Of a DNA stretch of 50,103 bases, positions 43,700 through 50,103 are shown piece by piece. Numbering within the stretch: position 1 is the stretch's first letter; each line of letters begins with the position of its first letter. Position numbers and translations under genes: made by a program. This DNA comes from an uncultured Collinsella sp. (GTDB lineage: Bacteria; Actinomycetota; Coriobacteriia; Coriobacteriales; Coriobacteriaceae), in NCBI GenBank assembly GCA_900759045.1, contig CAAETU010000001.1, positions 1-50,103 on the forward strand. Reading direction: 5' to 3'. Under the pieces are notes generated by a model. The model was not told the DNA's origin, did not search any database, and was given only the letters and a program-made list of their open reading frames with translations.

Positions 43700-44635
43700 G
43701 TGAACATCCTGGTTTTGTTGCCCGTCAACGACCGCCATCGCGCAATTCTTGAGTCGAGCGTTCCGGGCGAGGACTTTATCTACACGAGCTCCGACGCCGC
43801 CACGCGCGAGCAAGTCGCCGATGCCGACGTGATCTTGGGCAACATCGACCCTGGCATGCTCACGGCATGCGAACATCTCCAGCTGTTGCAATTGCAGACC
43901 GCCGGCTATGACGACTACTTGGCCGCCGGCACCGTGCCGGCCGACGCCAAACTGTCTTGCTCGGTAGGCGCCTACGGCCAGGCCGTAAGCGAGCACATGT
44001 TTGCCATGGTTCTTTCTATGATGAAGCGCCTGCCCGACTATCACGACTTGCAGCGCGAGCATCGCTGGGAGGATTTGGGGCCGGTCACCTCGCTCAAAAA
44101 CGCCAATGTGCTGGTGCTGGGCGCGGGCGATATCGGCGGCCACTTTGCCACGCTCTGCCGCAGCATGGGTGCACACGTCCGCGGCATCAAGCGCCATCCG
44201 CTCGTCTACCCCATTGTGTTTGAGGACATGGACGGCATGGAGGCCCTGTCTGAGCGCCTGGCCGAGGCCGACATCGTCGCATCCTTTATGCCGAGCACGC
44301 CCGAGACCCGCGGCCTGGCGAACGCCGAGTTCTTCGCCGCGATGAAGCCGGGCGCCTTCTTTGCCAATGGTGGCCGCGGTGACCTTGTTGTTGCCGACGA
44401 TCTGGTTGCCGCTCTTGAGTCCGGACACCTTGCCGGCGCCGCGGTCGACGTCACCGACCCCGAGCCGCTGCCTGAGACAAGCCCGTTGTGGGATGCGCCC
44501 AACATGCTCATCACACCGCACGTCTCCGGCTGGTTCCACCTAGCCGCCACGCTCAATAACGTGGTCGACATCGCCGCGGAGAATCTGCGTCACCTGCAGG
44601 CCGGCGAGACCCTACGCTGCTGGATCGAACACTAA
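43700..44635 (+). CDS. D-isomer-specific 2-hydroxyacid dehydrogenase family protein
   Basis: A 311-residue NAD-dependent dehydrogenase. The Rossmann motif VLGAGDIGGHFATLC lies near residue 139. The catalytic Arg is in NGGRGDLV, the Glu in TDPEPLP and the His in ITPHVSGW. The family reduces 2-keto acids or oxidises D-2-hydroxyacids; the substrate is unknown. The GTG at 43700 is chosen because AGAGGA lies 7 bases upstream and homology begins there. The longer ATG frame would run through the hairpin repeat (copy E). Confidence 0.85.
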   Translation: MNILVLLPVNDRHRAILESSVPGEDFIYTSSDAATREQVADADVILGNIDPGMLTACEHLQLLQLQTAGYDDYLAAGTVPADAKLSCSVGAYGQAVSEHMFAMVLSMMKRLPDYHDLQREHRWEDLGPVTSLKNANVLVLGAGDIGGHFATLCRSMGAHVRGIKRHPLVYPIVFEDMDGMEALSERLAEADIVASFMPSTPETRGLANAEFFAAMKPGAFFANGGRGDLVVADDLVAALESGHLAGAAVDVTDPEPLPETSPLWDAPNMLITPHVSGWFHLAATLNNVVDIAAENLRHLQAGETLRCWIEH

Positions 44636-44641
44636 TCTTGT

Positions 44642-44665
44642 TCCGCCGTTCTAACGAACGGCGGA
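44642..44665 (+). terminator. Hairpin after the 2-hydroxyacid dehydrogenase
   Basis: A perfect 10-bp stem TCCGCCGTTC/GAACGGCGGA with tetraloop TAAC, 7 bases past the stop. There is no T-tract, so it may only stabilise the mRNA end. Confidence 0.5.
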
Positions 44666-44778
44666 CCACTCGACGCTGCGACCCCGTCTGGACGGCAATC
44701 TGCCTTTCAATCGTCGGGCATGGCCAGAAGGCCAATGCCCTCCTCTTTCAAGGCACCTTGCTCGCCCAGACGGGCTCT

Positions 44779-44860
44779 CGCTGACTTTTGTTCAACCTAT
44801 AGGGACTGGCTGGCGCGGCCCTGCCTGGGGACATTCGCTGACTTTTGTTCGACCTGTGGG
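44779..44860 (+). repeat. Two direct copies of CGCTGACTTTTGTTCRACCT
   Basis: Copies at 44779-44804 and 44836-44860 (about 25 bases, three differences), 57 bases apart, fall in a 237-base gene-free gap. No other structure was seen. They could be remnants of a repeated element. Confidence 0.5.
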
Positions 44861-44872
44861 GTCTTCAAATTG

Positions 44873-45364
44873 CTAGAGCGTTGCTAAGTAATTCTTTGCG
44901 TCTTCTACGCTCATTGCTGCGACGGGTGCGTGTGAACAGAGTTTGACATCGTTGGTGACCAGTAAATCTGCTTGGGAGCGTATCGCTGCCGCGATGATTA
45001 AATCGTCTTCGTAATCGCTATGGAGCTCACGCTGCTTACTCGCCATCCATATGTCGCTCAGGTCGCAGGGCACGGGCGTAGCAAGTTGCGACAACACATC
45101 AAGACAATCCCATGCGAGTGATGTCGCCGCCGAAGCGGCATCTTGAGACAGCGAACCGCGCTCTCGCCGATACCATGCCTTATGTTCACTTGAAATCAAA
45201 TAGAACAGGTCTTTGGACGATGTCGCCGCATACAGCAAATCCACCTGCGCCGTGCATGCATCGCGTAAAAACTCAATCGCCGCCGAACGACCACGTCGTG
45301 AGGGAATGAAGTAATCGAGCCACACGTTGGTGTCAACCAAGATGCGCTTTAGAGCCTCACTCAT
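44873..45364 (-). CDS. PIN domain toxin (VapC-like)
   Basis: A 163-residue PIN-domain protein. Acidic residues of the nuclease site are visible: Asp11 (LVDTNVWLD), an acidic run SDYEDDLI, and TND near the end (LLVTNDVKL). PIN toxins cut RNA, often tRNA or rRNA. It overlaps the antitoxin stop by 8 bases (ATGAGTGA), giving coupled translation. It would be the toxin of a type II pair. Confidence 0.85.
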   Translation of the reverse strand: MSEALKRILVDTNVWLDYFIPSRRGRSAAIEFLRDACTAQVDLLYAATSSKDLFYLISSEHKAWYRRERGSLSQDAASAATSLAWDCLDVLSQLATPVPCDLSDIWMASKQRELHSDYEDDLIIAAAIRSQADLLVTNDVKLCSHAPVAAMSVEDAKNYLATL

Positions 45365-45737
45365 AGAGCCAGCTCATCTCCTCGCCATAGCGATCAGCAT
45401 AGGCGTTCCGTTTGAGCTCTTCGTCGTCCGATGGCTGAGCCCTGACCATATCGATTCCCGACTCACGGCAAGCGGCAGCGAACAGCTTCGATCCCTGATC
45501 CATGAGCTCGAGTTTACGTTTGGCGGCCTTTTCGCGCTCGCGCTGTTCCGCCCGGGCACGACTGGGCAGCAGGATATCCTCGAGCGCACCGGGGCGATCG
45601 GCCAGCGACGCTGCAAGCTGCCAGAGCGCTCGCACCGCTTGGCTCGGCGTCATACCGGCCCTGGAGAGAGCGGCGTCCCCACTCCTTTTGAGATCGGCAT
45701 CGAGACGCACGTTGATCTGAGCGGCTGTTGTGGTCAT
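45357..45737 (-). CDS. RelB/DinJ-type antitoxin
   Basis: A 126-residue protein. The N-terminal ribbon-helix-helix (INVRLDADLKRSGDAALSRAG, then PSQAVRALW) matches RelB/DinJ antitoxins; the charged helical C-terminal half would bind the toxin. The partner is a PIN nuclease rather than the usual RelE/YafQ-type toxin. AGGAGG lies 4 bases before the ATG. It is first in the operon, with three spaced AGCAT repeats next to the promoter. Confidence 0.83.
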   Translation of the reverse strand: MTTTAAQINVRLDADLKRSGDAALSRAGMTPSQAVRALWQLAASLADRPGALEDILLPSRARAEQREREKAAKRKLELMDQGSKLFAAACRESGIDMVRAQPSDDEELKRNAYADRYGEEMSWLYE

Positions 45738-45762
45738 GACCCCTCCTTAATACTTCAAAACT

Positions 45763-45814
45763 ATCATAAAACTCTATGGTAGATACGTAAAGCATGTATA
45801 GCATTGATAAGCAT
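45763..45814 (-). promoter_or_regulatory. Promoter and repeat operators of the toxin-antitoxin pair
   Basis: On the minus strand TTTACG (45786-45791) and TATGAT (45763-45768) with a 17-bp spacer form a good promoter. AGCAT occurs three times on the plus strand (45791-45795, 45800-45804, 45810-45814) at 9 to 10-base steps, one helical turn, suggesting tandem antitoxin binding on one DNA face. Confidence 0.6.
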
Positions 45815-45832
45815 TAGCCGTACTCTGTACAC

Positions 45833-45866
45833 AAAAAGCCGCCGAGGCACACTGCACCTCGGCGGC
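45833..45866 (-). terminator. Intrinsic terminator of the M18 aminopeptidase
   Basis: A perfect 10-bp stem GCCGCCGAGG/CCTCGGCGGC (45838-45847 with 45857-45866), with TTTTTG on the minus strand, 85 bases past the stop at 45952. Confidence 0.85.
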
Positions 45867-45900
45867 CACGTATCACAGATCTAGTTCGGTTTTACCCTTT

Positions 45901-45951
45901 GCATTCGCCCAGATAAAACCTGCCAAAATTAACATCCCTTTTTGGCAGATT
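45901..45951 (+). repeat. CCTGTCCC-core hairpin repeat, copy F (decayed core)
   Basis: Arms CCTGCCAAAA (45919-45928) and TTTTGGCAG (45940-45948) pair over nine bases. The core has shrunk to AACATCCC. It ends directly at the TAA stop of the M18 gene (45952-45954). Confidence 0.7.
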
Positions 45952-47337
45952 TTAGAGTTCCACGCTTTCGGCGCCGTTGATGGTTAGGTCGCGCTCGTAG
46001 AAGGCGGTGAGGGCGCGGATGGCGTACATCACGTCGCGCACGCCGCCGGTCTCGTAGCTTGAGTGCATGGCCAGCTGCGGCAGGCCCACGTCCACGGCGT
46101 GCATGCTCGCCTGCATGTTCGACAGGTTGCCGAGCGTGGAGCCGCCGGCCATATCGCTCTTATTGGCGAAGGCCTGCGTGGGTACGTCGGCGTCATCGCA
46201 AATAGCCTGGAACACCGCGCGGCTAAAGGCATCGGTGCAGTAGTGCTGGTTGGCGGCTTCCTTGATGACGATGCCGCCGTTGAGCACGACCTGGTTGCGG
46301 GCATCGCACTTCTCGGCGTGGTTGGGGTGCACGGCATGTGCATTGTCGCAGCTCACGAGCATCGAGGCGGCAAGGGCGCGATGGTACGACTCGTCGTCGA
46401 AGCCCAGCGATCCGTTGATGCGGCGCAGCGCATCGGCCAAGAACGTCGACATGGCTCCCTGCTTGGTCTCGGAGCCAACCTCCTCGTTATCAAAGCAGCA
46501 GAAGACCGAGATATCGCGCGCGTTCTCGGCACCCAAAAATGCCTGTAGCGAGGTATAGGCGCAGGCTAGGTCGTCGAGCTTGGGCGTCGAGATAAACTCG
46601 TCGGCCCAGCCCCAAATGCGCGCATCCTGACGATTGACCGGGAACAGATCGCGGCCCAGGATCTGCTCGGGCTCAACGTCCAGCTCGTCGGCGATCAGAG
46701 CATTAAAGTCGCCCTGCTTAAGATCACCGGCGCTGATAAGCGGGCACAGGTCGACGGCTCGGTTGGGAGCAAAGCCCTCGTTAACGCCGCGGTTCATGTG
46801 GATGGCAAGGCTCGGGATAATAGCGACCTCGCGCTCGGTAGCGAGCAAACGACTCTCGATACGGTCGCCCTCGCGTACCAGTACGCGGCCCGCGAGTGCC
46901 AGCGGACGGTCGAACCAGGTGTAGTCGATCATGCCGCCGTAGGCCTCGGTGTTCAGGCGCAGCGTCTCGCCTGCGCCATCGAGCTCGGGCACGGCCTTGA
47001 CCTTAAACGTCGGCGAATCGCTGTGCGACGCCGTGAGCTGAAAATGATAGTCACCAGCAACGCCGTCCTCGCCCCACGTCGCGGCCAGGTCCTCGCCCAC
47101 CTTAAAGGCAACAACGCTCGAGGTGTTGCGCTGCGTGTAATAACGCCCGCCCGGCTCGATGTCCCACGCCGCGTTCTCGGGCAGGTAGGTAAAGCCTGCC
47201 TCGTCGAGTTCGGCCATAATGGTCGCCGCCGTATGGAACATGCTGGGGCATGCCTCGATAAAGTCGATGAGGTCGTTGGCGGCCTCGATATCGTCGGCCG
47301 TCACATGCGCGCGCTCGGGCGTTTCCTGATCCGTCAT
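45952..47337 (-). CDS. M18 family aminopeptidase
   Basis: A 461-residue zinc aminopeptidase (aspartyl-aminopeptidase type), cleaving N-terminal residues from peptides in the cytoplasm. The metal ligands are in HSDSPTFKVK, DNEEVGSET and MHSSYETGG. The long frame to 47448 is rejected: homology starts at MTDQETPERAH, with GGGGAG 3 to 4 bases before that ATG. It is divergent from the amide hydrolase at 47499. Confidence 0.93.
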   Translation of the reverse strand: MTDQETPERAHVTADDIEAANDLIDFIEACPSMFHTAATIMAELDEAGFTYLPENAAWDIEPGGRYYTQRNTSSVVAFKVGEDLAATWGEDGVAGDYHFQLTASHSDSPTFKVKAVPELDGAGETLRLNTEAYGGMIDYTWFDRPLALAGRVLVREGDRIESRLLATEREVAIIPSLAIHMNRGVNEGFAPNRAVDLCPLISAGDLKQGDFNALIADELDVEPEQILGRDLFPVNRQDARIWGWADEFISTPKLDDLACAYTSLQAFLGAENARDISVFCCFDNEEVGSETKQGAMSTFLADALRRINGSLGFDDESYHRALAASMLVSCDNAHAVHPNHAEKCDARNQVVLNGGIVIKEAANQHYCTDAFSRAVFQAICDDADVPTQAFANKSDMAGGSTLGNLSNMQASMHAVDVGLPQLAMHSSYETGGVRDVMYAIRALTAFYERDLTINGAESVEL

Positions 47338-47498
47338 GCTCTCCCCTTTCGCTGGGTTGATGGTCCCCTCCAGCATACCCCGCCACGCCAGCGCCGCACT
47401 CTTCATTCCGTGCTTAATTCCGCACCACTCACCAAGTTGAGCCATCATGCCCGCGCTCCTTTTGCGACAATTGCGCTAACAGGACGAGAGGAGCCGTC

Positions 47499-48581
47499 AT
47501 GAAGCCACGTAACATTGCCATCGCCTGCGGTGTCGCGGGAGTCACCGTCGGCCTTGCCGCCACCGGCATCGTTTACCGCAAGCAAATCAAGTCCGCTGCG
47601 TCGCTCAAACGCTTGACCTGCTACGCGGATGGCTATGACCTGTTCGCAATCGACATCGCCTACGACTACGATCTTGATTGCATCATCGCCGCTGGCGTGC
47701 GCGACGATCAGGCCTACATCGATGCCGTGGTGGCGCAGGTGTTGCCCGGCGTGCCGGCGCATGTCCAGGCGCCCCAGTTTGCCTGCAGCGCCTTTGCCGC
47801 CGTAGATGCCGAAGGCCGCGTGCGCACCGGTCGCAATTACGACTTTAAGGACGACACCTCGGCGCTGCTGGTGCGCAATCACCCGCGCGACGGCTATGCC
47901 TCCATCGGCTTTGCCGCCCTTAACAACCTGGGCGCCAACACTCCGCTTGATTCTGTCGCCGGACGTGCCGCCGCACTCATGGGCCCGTTTGCCCAGCTCG
48001 ACGGTGTTAACGAATGCGGCGTGTCCATTGCCGTACTCACCCTGGATTCCAAACCCTGTGACCAGGACACGCAGCGCCCCGTCATCAATACCTCGCTCGC
48101 CATCCGCCTGGTGCTCGACCGTGCCGCCACCACGCAAGAAGCTGTCGACCTGCTTTCCGCCTACGACATGCACGCCATGGCAGGACGCGATTACCACTTC
48201 TTTATCAACGACGCCGCCGGTGACGCGCGGGTGGCGGAGTGGGATCCGCGCGATCCGGACCGCGCTTTCAAAGCGACTCCTGTACGCCAGGTTACGAACT
48301 TCTACGCCTGCTATGGTGACGAAGTGCTGCCCAACCAAAAGAATGGCGAGCTGGGCCATGGTAAAGAGCGCGCCGTCGCAATCGCCGATGTCCTTGACGC
48401 CCATGTCGGTGCCCAGGACGAGGCAGTCGCTTGGAAGGCTCTACGCGCTGCGGCGCAAGAGCCCAATCCGGATGACATCACCAGCAACACGCAGTGGTCG
48501 GTCGTCTTTGACAACACCGAGCCCGCCGCCGCTATTACGCTGCGCCGCCACTGGGGCGACATCGACGCCTTTGTGCTGTAA
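47499..48581 (+). CDS. Ntn-type linear amide C-N hydrolase (choloylglycine hydrolase/C45-like)
   Basis: A 360-residue protein. An N-terminal hydrophobic segment (about 5-25) precedes the Ntn core. Cys96 in QFACSAFAAV is the likely nucleophile, followed by GRVRTGRNYDF, the family's conserved Asn/Asp block. The nucleophile is internal, so autocleavage before Cys96 would be needed to activate it, unlike bile salt hydrolases where Cys is residue 2. The membrane segment suggests export or anchoring. GAGAGGA lies 6 bases before the ATG. The substrate (N-acyl amide, bile acid conjugate or beta-lactam-like) is undetermined. Confidence 0.82.
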   Translation: MKPRNIAIACGVAGVTVGLAATGIVYRKQIKSAASLKRLTCYADGYDLFAIDIAYDYDLDCIIAAGVRDDQAYIDAVVAQVLPGVPAHVQAPQFACSAFAAVDAEGRVRTGRNYDFKDDTSALLVRNHPRDGYASIGFAALNNLGANTPLDSVAGRAAALMGPFAQLDGVNECGVSIAVLTLDSKPCDQDTQRPVINTSLAIRLVLDRAATTQEAVDLLSAYDMHAMAGRDYHFFINDAAGDARVAEWDPRDPDRAFKATPVRQVTNFYACYGDEVLPNQKNGELGHGKERAVAIADVLDAHVGAQDEAVAWKALRAAAQEPNPDDITSNTQWSVVFDNTEPAAAITLRRHWGDIDAFVL

Positions 48582-48650
48582 GGAGCTGGCGCCGTCGTCC
48601 TTACGCTCGCCTGACGTTGCTTACATTTCTATACATTTGAGCTAACACGT

Positions 48651-48683
48651 TTTACCCCCGCATCAACAGTGTGCGGGGGTAAA
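48651..48683. other. Hairpin in the pfkA upstream region
   Basis: A perfect 12-bp stem TTTACCCCCGCA (48651-48662) with TGCGGGGGTAAA (48672-48683), 9-base loop, 38 bases before the pfkA start. It lacks a T-tract on the plus strand. It may be a weak terminator of the preceding gene or an operator. Confidence 0.4.
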
Positions 48684-48721
48684 CTTATGCGCATGTTATA
48701 ACTTGCCCGGAAGGATTCACC

Positions 48722-49801
48722 ATGCTTAGAATCGGTCTTCTTACTAGTGGCGGCGACTGCCAGGCGCTCAACGCCACCATGCGCGGCATCGTCAAAACGC
48801 TTATGACCAATAGCGAAGAGCCTATCGAGATCTATGGTTTTGAGGACGGCTACCAGGGCCTTATCTACAGCAGGTTCCGCGTCATGACGCCCGCCGATTT
48901 TAGCGGCATCCTCACCCGCGGCGGCACCATTTTGGGCACGAGCCGCACGCCGTTCAAGCGCCTGAACATTCCCGAGGCCGACGGCGTCGAGAAGGTGCCC
49001 GCAATGGTCCACACCTATCACAAGTTGCAGCTCGACTGCCTGTTTATGCTGGGCGGTAACGGCTCCACCAAGACCGCCAACCGCCTGCGCGAAGAGGGCC
49101 TCAACGTTATTGCCCTGCCCAAGACCATCGATAACGACACCTGGGGCACCGAGATGACCTTTGGCTTTACGAGCGCCATCGACGTCGCCACCAAGTGCAT
49201 CGACGACATCCACACCACCGCCTCGAGCCACGGGCGCGTGTTCGTTATCGAGATTATGGGCCACAAGGTTGGCTGGATCCCGCTGTATGCCGGCGTCGCG
49301 GGCGGCGCGGACGTCATCCTGATCCCCGAGATCCCCTACGACATGGACCAGGTCATCAAGACCATCGAGCATCGCATGGAAACCGGCAGCCGCTTTACCA
49401 TCGTGGCCGTCGCCGAGGGCGCCATCTCCAAGGAGGACGCGGCGCTGTCCAAGAAGGAGTACAAGAAGAAGCTCGCCGAGCGCACGAGCCCGTCGATCGT
49501 CTACGACATCGCCAAGGAGATCGAGGCCAAGACCGGTCGCGAGACCCGCGTCGCCATCCCCGGTCACACGCAGCGCGGTGGCCAGCCCGACGCTCAGGAC
49601 CGCATCTTTGCGACCCAGTGTGGCGTCGAGGCGGCGCTGGGCTGCCTGCGCGGCGAGTTTGGCTACATGATTGCCCTGCGTGACGGCAAGATGTGCCACA
49701 TGCCGCTCGAGGATGTCGCCGGCAAGCTCAAGTATGTCGACCCCCAGAGCGATCTTGTGCGCGAGGCCAAGGCATTGGGCATCAGCTTCGGCGACGAATA
49801 G
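48722..49801 (+). CDS. pfkA: 6-phosphofructokinase (group III-like PfkA)
   Basis: A 359-residue phosphofructokinase, phosphorylating fructose-6-phosphate in glycolysis. Core motifs: LTSGGDCQALNA (8-19), GGNGS (111-115), ALPKTIDNDTWGT (131-143) and HTQRGGQP. Residue 114 is Gly, the ATP-type choice, while Lys134 in PKTIDND is typical of pyrophosphate- or group III enzymes, and Asn113 replaces the usual Asp. Donor preference (ATP or PPi) is therefore uncertain. GAAGGA lies 6 bases before the ATG. A long symmetric inverted repeat begins at its last codons. Confidence 0.92.
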   Translation: MLRIGLLTSGGDCQALNATMRGIVKTLMTNSEEPIEIYGFEDGYQGLIYSRFRVMTPADFSGILTRGGTILGTSRTPFKRLNIPEADGVEKVPAMVHTYHKLQLDCLFMLGGNGSTKTANRLREEGLNVIALPKTIDNDTWGTEMTFGFTSAIDVATKCIDDIHTTASSHGRVFVIEIMGHKVGWIPLYAGVAGGADVILIPEIPYDMDQVIKTIEHRMETGSRFTIVAVAEGAISKEDAALSKKEYKKKLAERTSPSIVYDIAKEIEAKTGRETRVAIPGHTQRGGQPDAQDRIFATQCGVEAALGCLRGEFGYMIALRDGKMCHMPLEDVAGKLKYVDPQSDLVREAKALGISFGDE

Positions 49802-49977
49802 CCTCGGCCGAAACTGCTCTCATCGGAGGCCCCAGGGCTTACCTCCCAAATCGTCCTCGGACATGTCAGGACCCCGCTGCGCGCTTCGCGCGGCGGGGTC
49901 CTTCCGTCCTGCGGAAAGATTTGGGGGGTAAGCCCTGAGGCCTCCTGCGGTAACTAGGAAGGTCGAGGCTATTCGTC
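49793..49977. repeat. 185-bp symmetric inverted repeat at the end of pfkA
   Basis: Centred at 49885. Inner hairpin arms 49868-49883 and 49887-49902 (15/16 pairs); middle arms 49825-49851 and 49919-49945 (25/27); outer arms 49793-49809 and 49961-49977 (16/17). Unpaired stretches have equal lengths on both sides (15 and 16 bases). The left outer arm covers the last pfkA codons and stop (GACGAATAG). The inner GC hairpin may act as terminator. No coding sequence is supported here; a 74-residue minus-strand frame crosses it. Confidence 0.75.
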
Positions 49978-50000
49978 TTCTTGCTGCGGGTGCCTGGGGT

Positions 50001-50093
50001 AGGATGCAGCGTGCATTTTTGGGAGTATTCAGCAGCCGAGGGTGCCTGCATACTGGATTTTGGGCGAAAGGCAGGCACCATGGGCCGCATCCT
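50001..50093. repeat. Nested inverted repeats at the window end
   Basis: AGGATGC (50001-50007) pairs with GCATCCT (50087-50093), extended to nine of ten bases. GGTGCCTGC (50041-50049) pairs with GCAGGCACC (50071-50079). An A-run follows. It may be a small structured RNA or a mobile palindrome. The rest lies beyond the window. Confidence 0.45.
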
Positions 50094-50103
50094 GTAAAAA
50101 AAC

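Noticed and set aside
49866..50090. A 74-codon minus-strand gene at the window end
   Set aside because: It crosses the symmetric inverted repeat, has an Arg/Pro-rich shadow composition and no ribosome site.

Overview
The window (about 50 kb, GC-rich, gene-dense, short intergenic gaps) looks like a chromosome segment of a gut Coriobacteriia actinobacterium, most likely Collinsella or a close relative. That assignment is inference from base composition, Shine-Dalgarno usage, anaerobe-type gene content (a fused 2-hydroxyacyl-CoA dehydratase activase, an iron-containing alcohol dehydrogenase, an ammonium/P-II pair) and familiarity with the protein families. No tRNA, rRNA, CRISPR array or prophage was found.

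Layout. 1-137: tail of an IS3-family element and a half-palindrome. 138-5994: YtcJ-like amidohydrolase, M20D amidohydrolase, zinc-ribbon DUF4013 membrane protein, YitT-family membrane protein. 6203-8659: Gls24/Asp23 envelope-stress operon (amaP-like, DUF2273, asp23) and a YebC-type regulator. 8825-14003 (all minus): DUF6020-like membrane protein, lgt, NifU-like Fe-S scaffold, dCMP deaminase, coaX. 14196-17253: OPT transporter and DUF389 protein. 17379-19536: small membrane-anchored protein, a decayed arylsulfotransferase fragment, 3-hydroxyacyl-CoA dehydrogenase. 19952-26446: 1595-residue double activase with its upstream TetR-type gene, and a Cof-type HAD phosphatase. 26528-30047: P-II protein, amtB, CmpB-type membrane protein, HD protein. 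30275-33547: divergent Dxs-like enzyme, a hairpin array, iron alcohol dehydrogenase. 33817-38138: glutamate-type ABC importer (binding protein, two permeases, ATPase) with a class-C26 gamma-glutamyl hydrolase. 38244-40505: Hpt protein and a GGDEF/receiver/HD-GYP protein. 40717-44635: alpha/beta hydrolase, radical SAM protein, SEC-C methionine aminopeptidase, 2-hydroxyacid dehydrogenase. 44873-45737: a RelB/DinJ-type antitoxin with a PIN toxin. 45952-49801: M18 aminopeptidase, Ntn-type amide hydrolase, phosphofructokinase.

The genes are mostly core metabolism, nutrient import and signalling. The least explained signal is non-coding. (i) At 32111-32330 six copies of a 17-base motif alternate in orientation and form three hairpins with exactly 25-nt loops and about 81-nt period; two hairpins differ by a compensated base change. 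(ii) A dispersed family of small hairpins carries a nearly constant AACCTGTCCC core; its arms vary between copies but stay complementary, and many copies start directly after a stop codon. (iii) Several larger inverted repeats sit in gaps (19706-19833, 26915-27007, 42558-42624, 49793-49977); the last is symmetric over 185 bp and runs into the end of pfkA.
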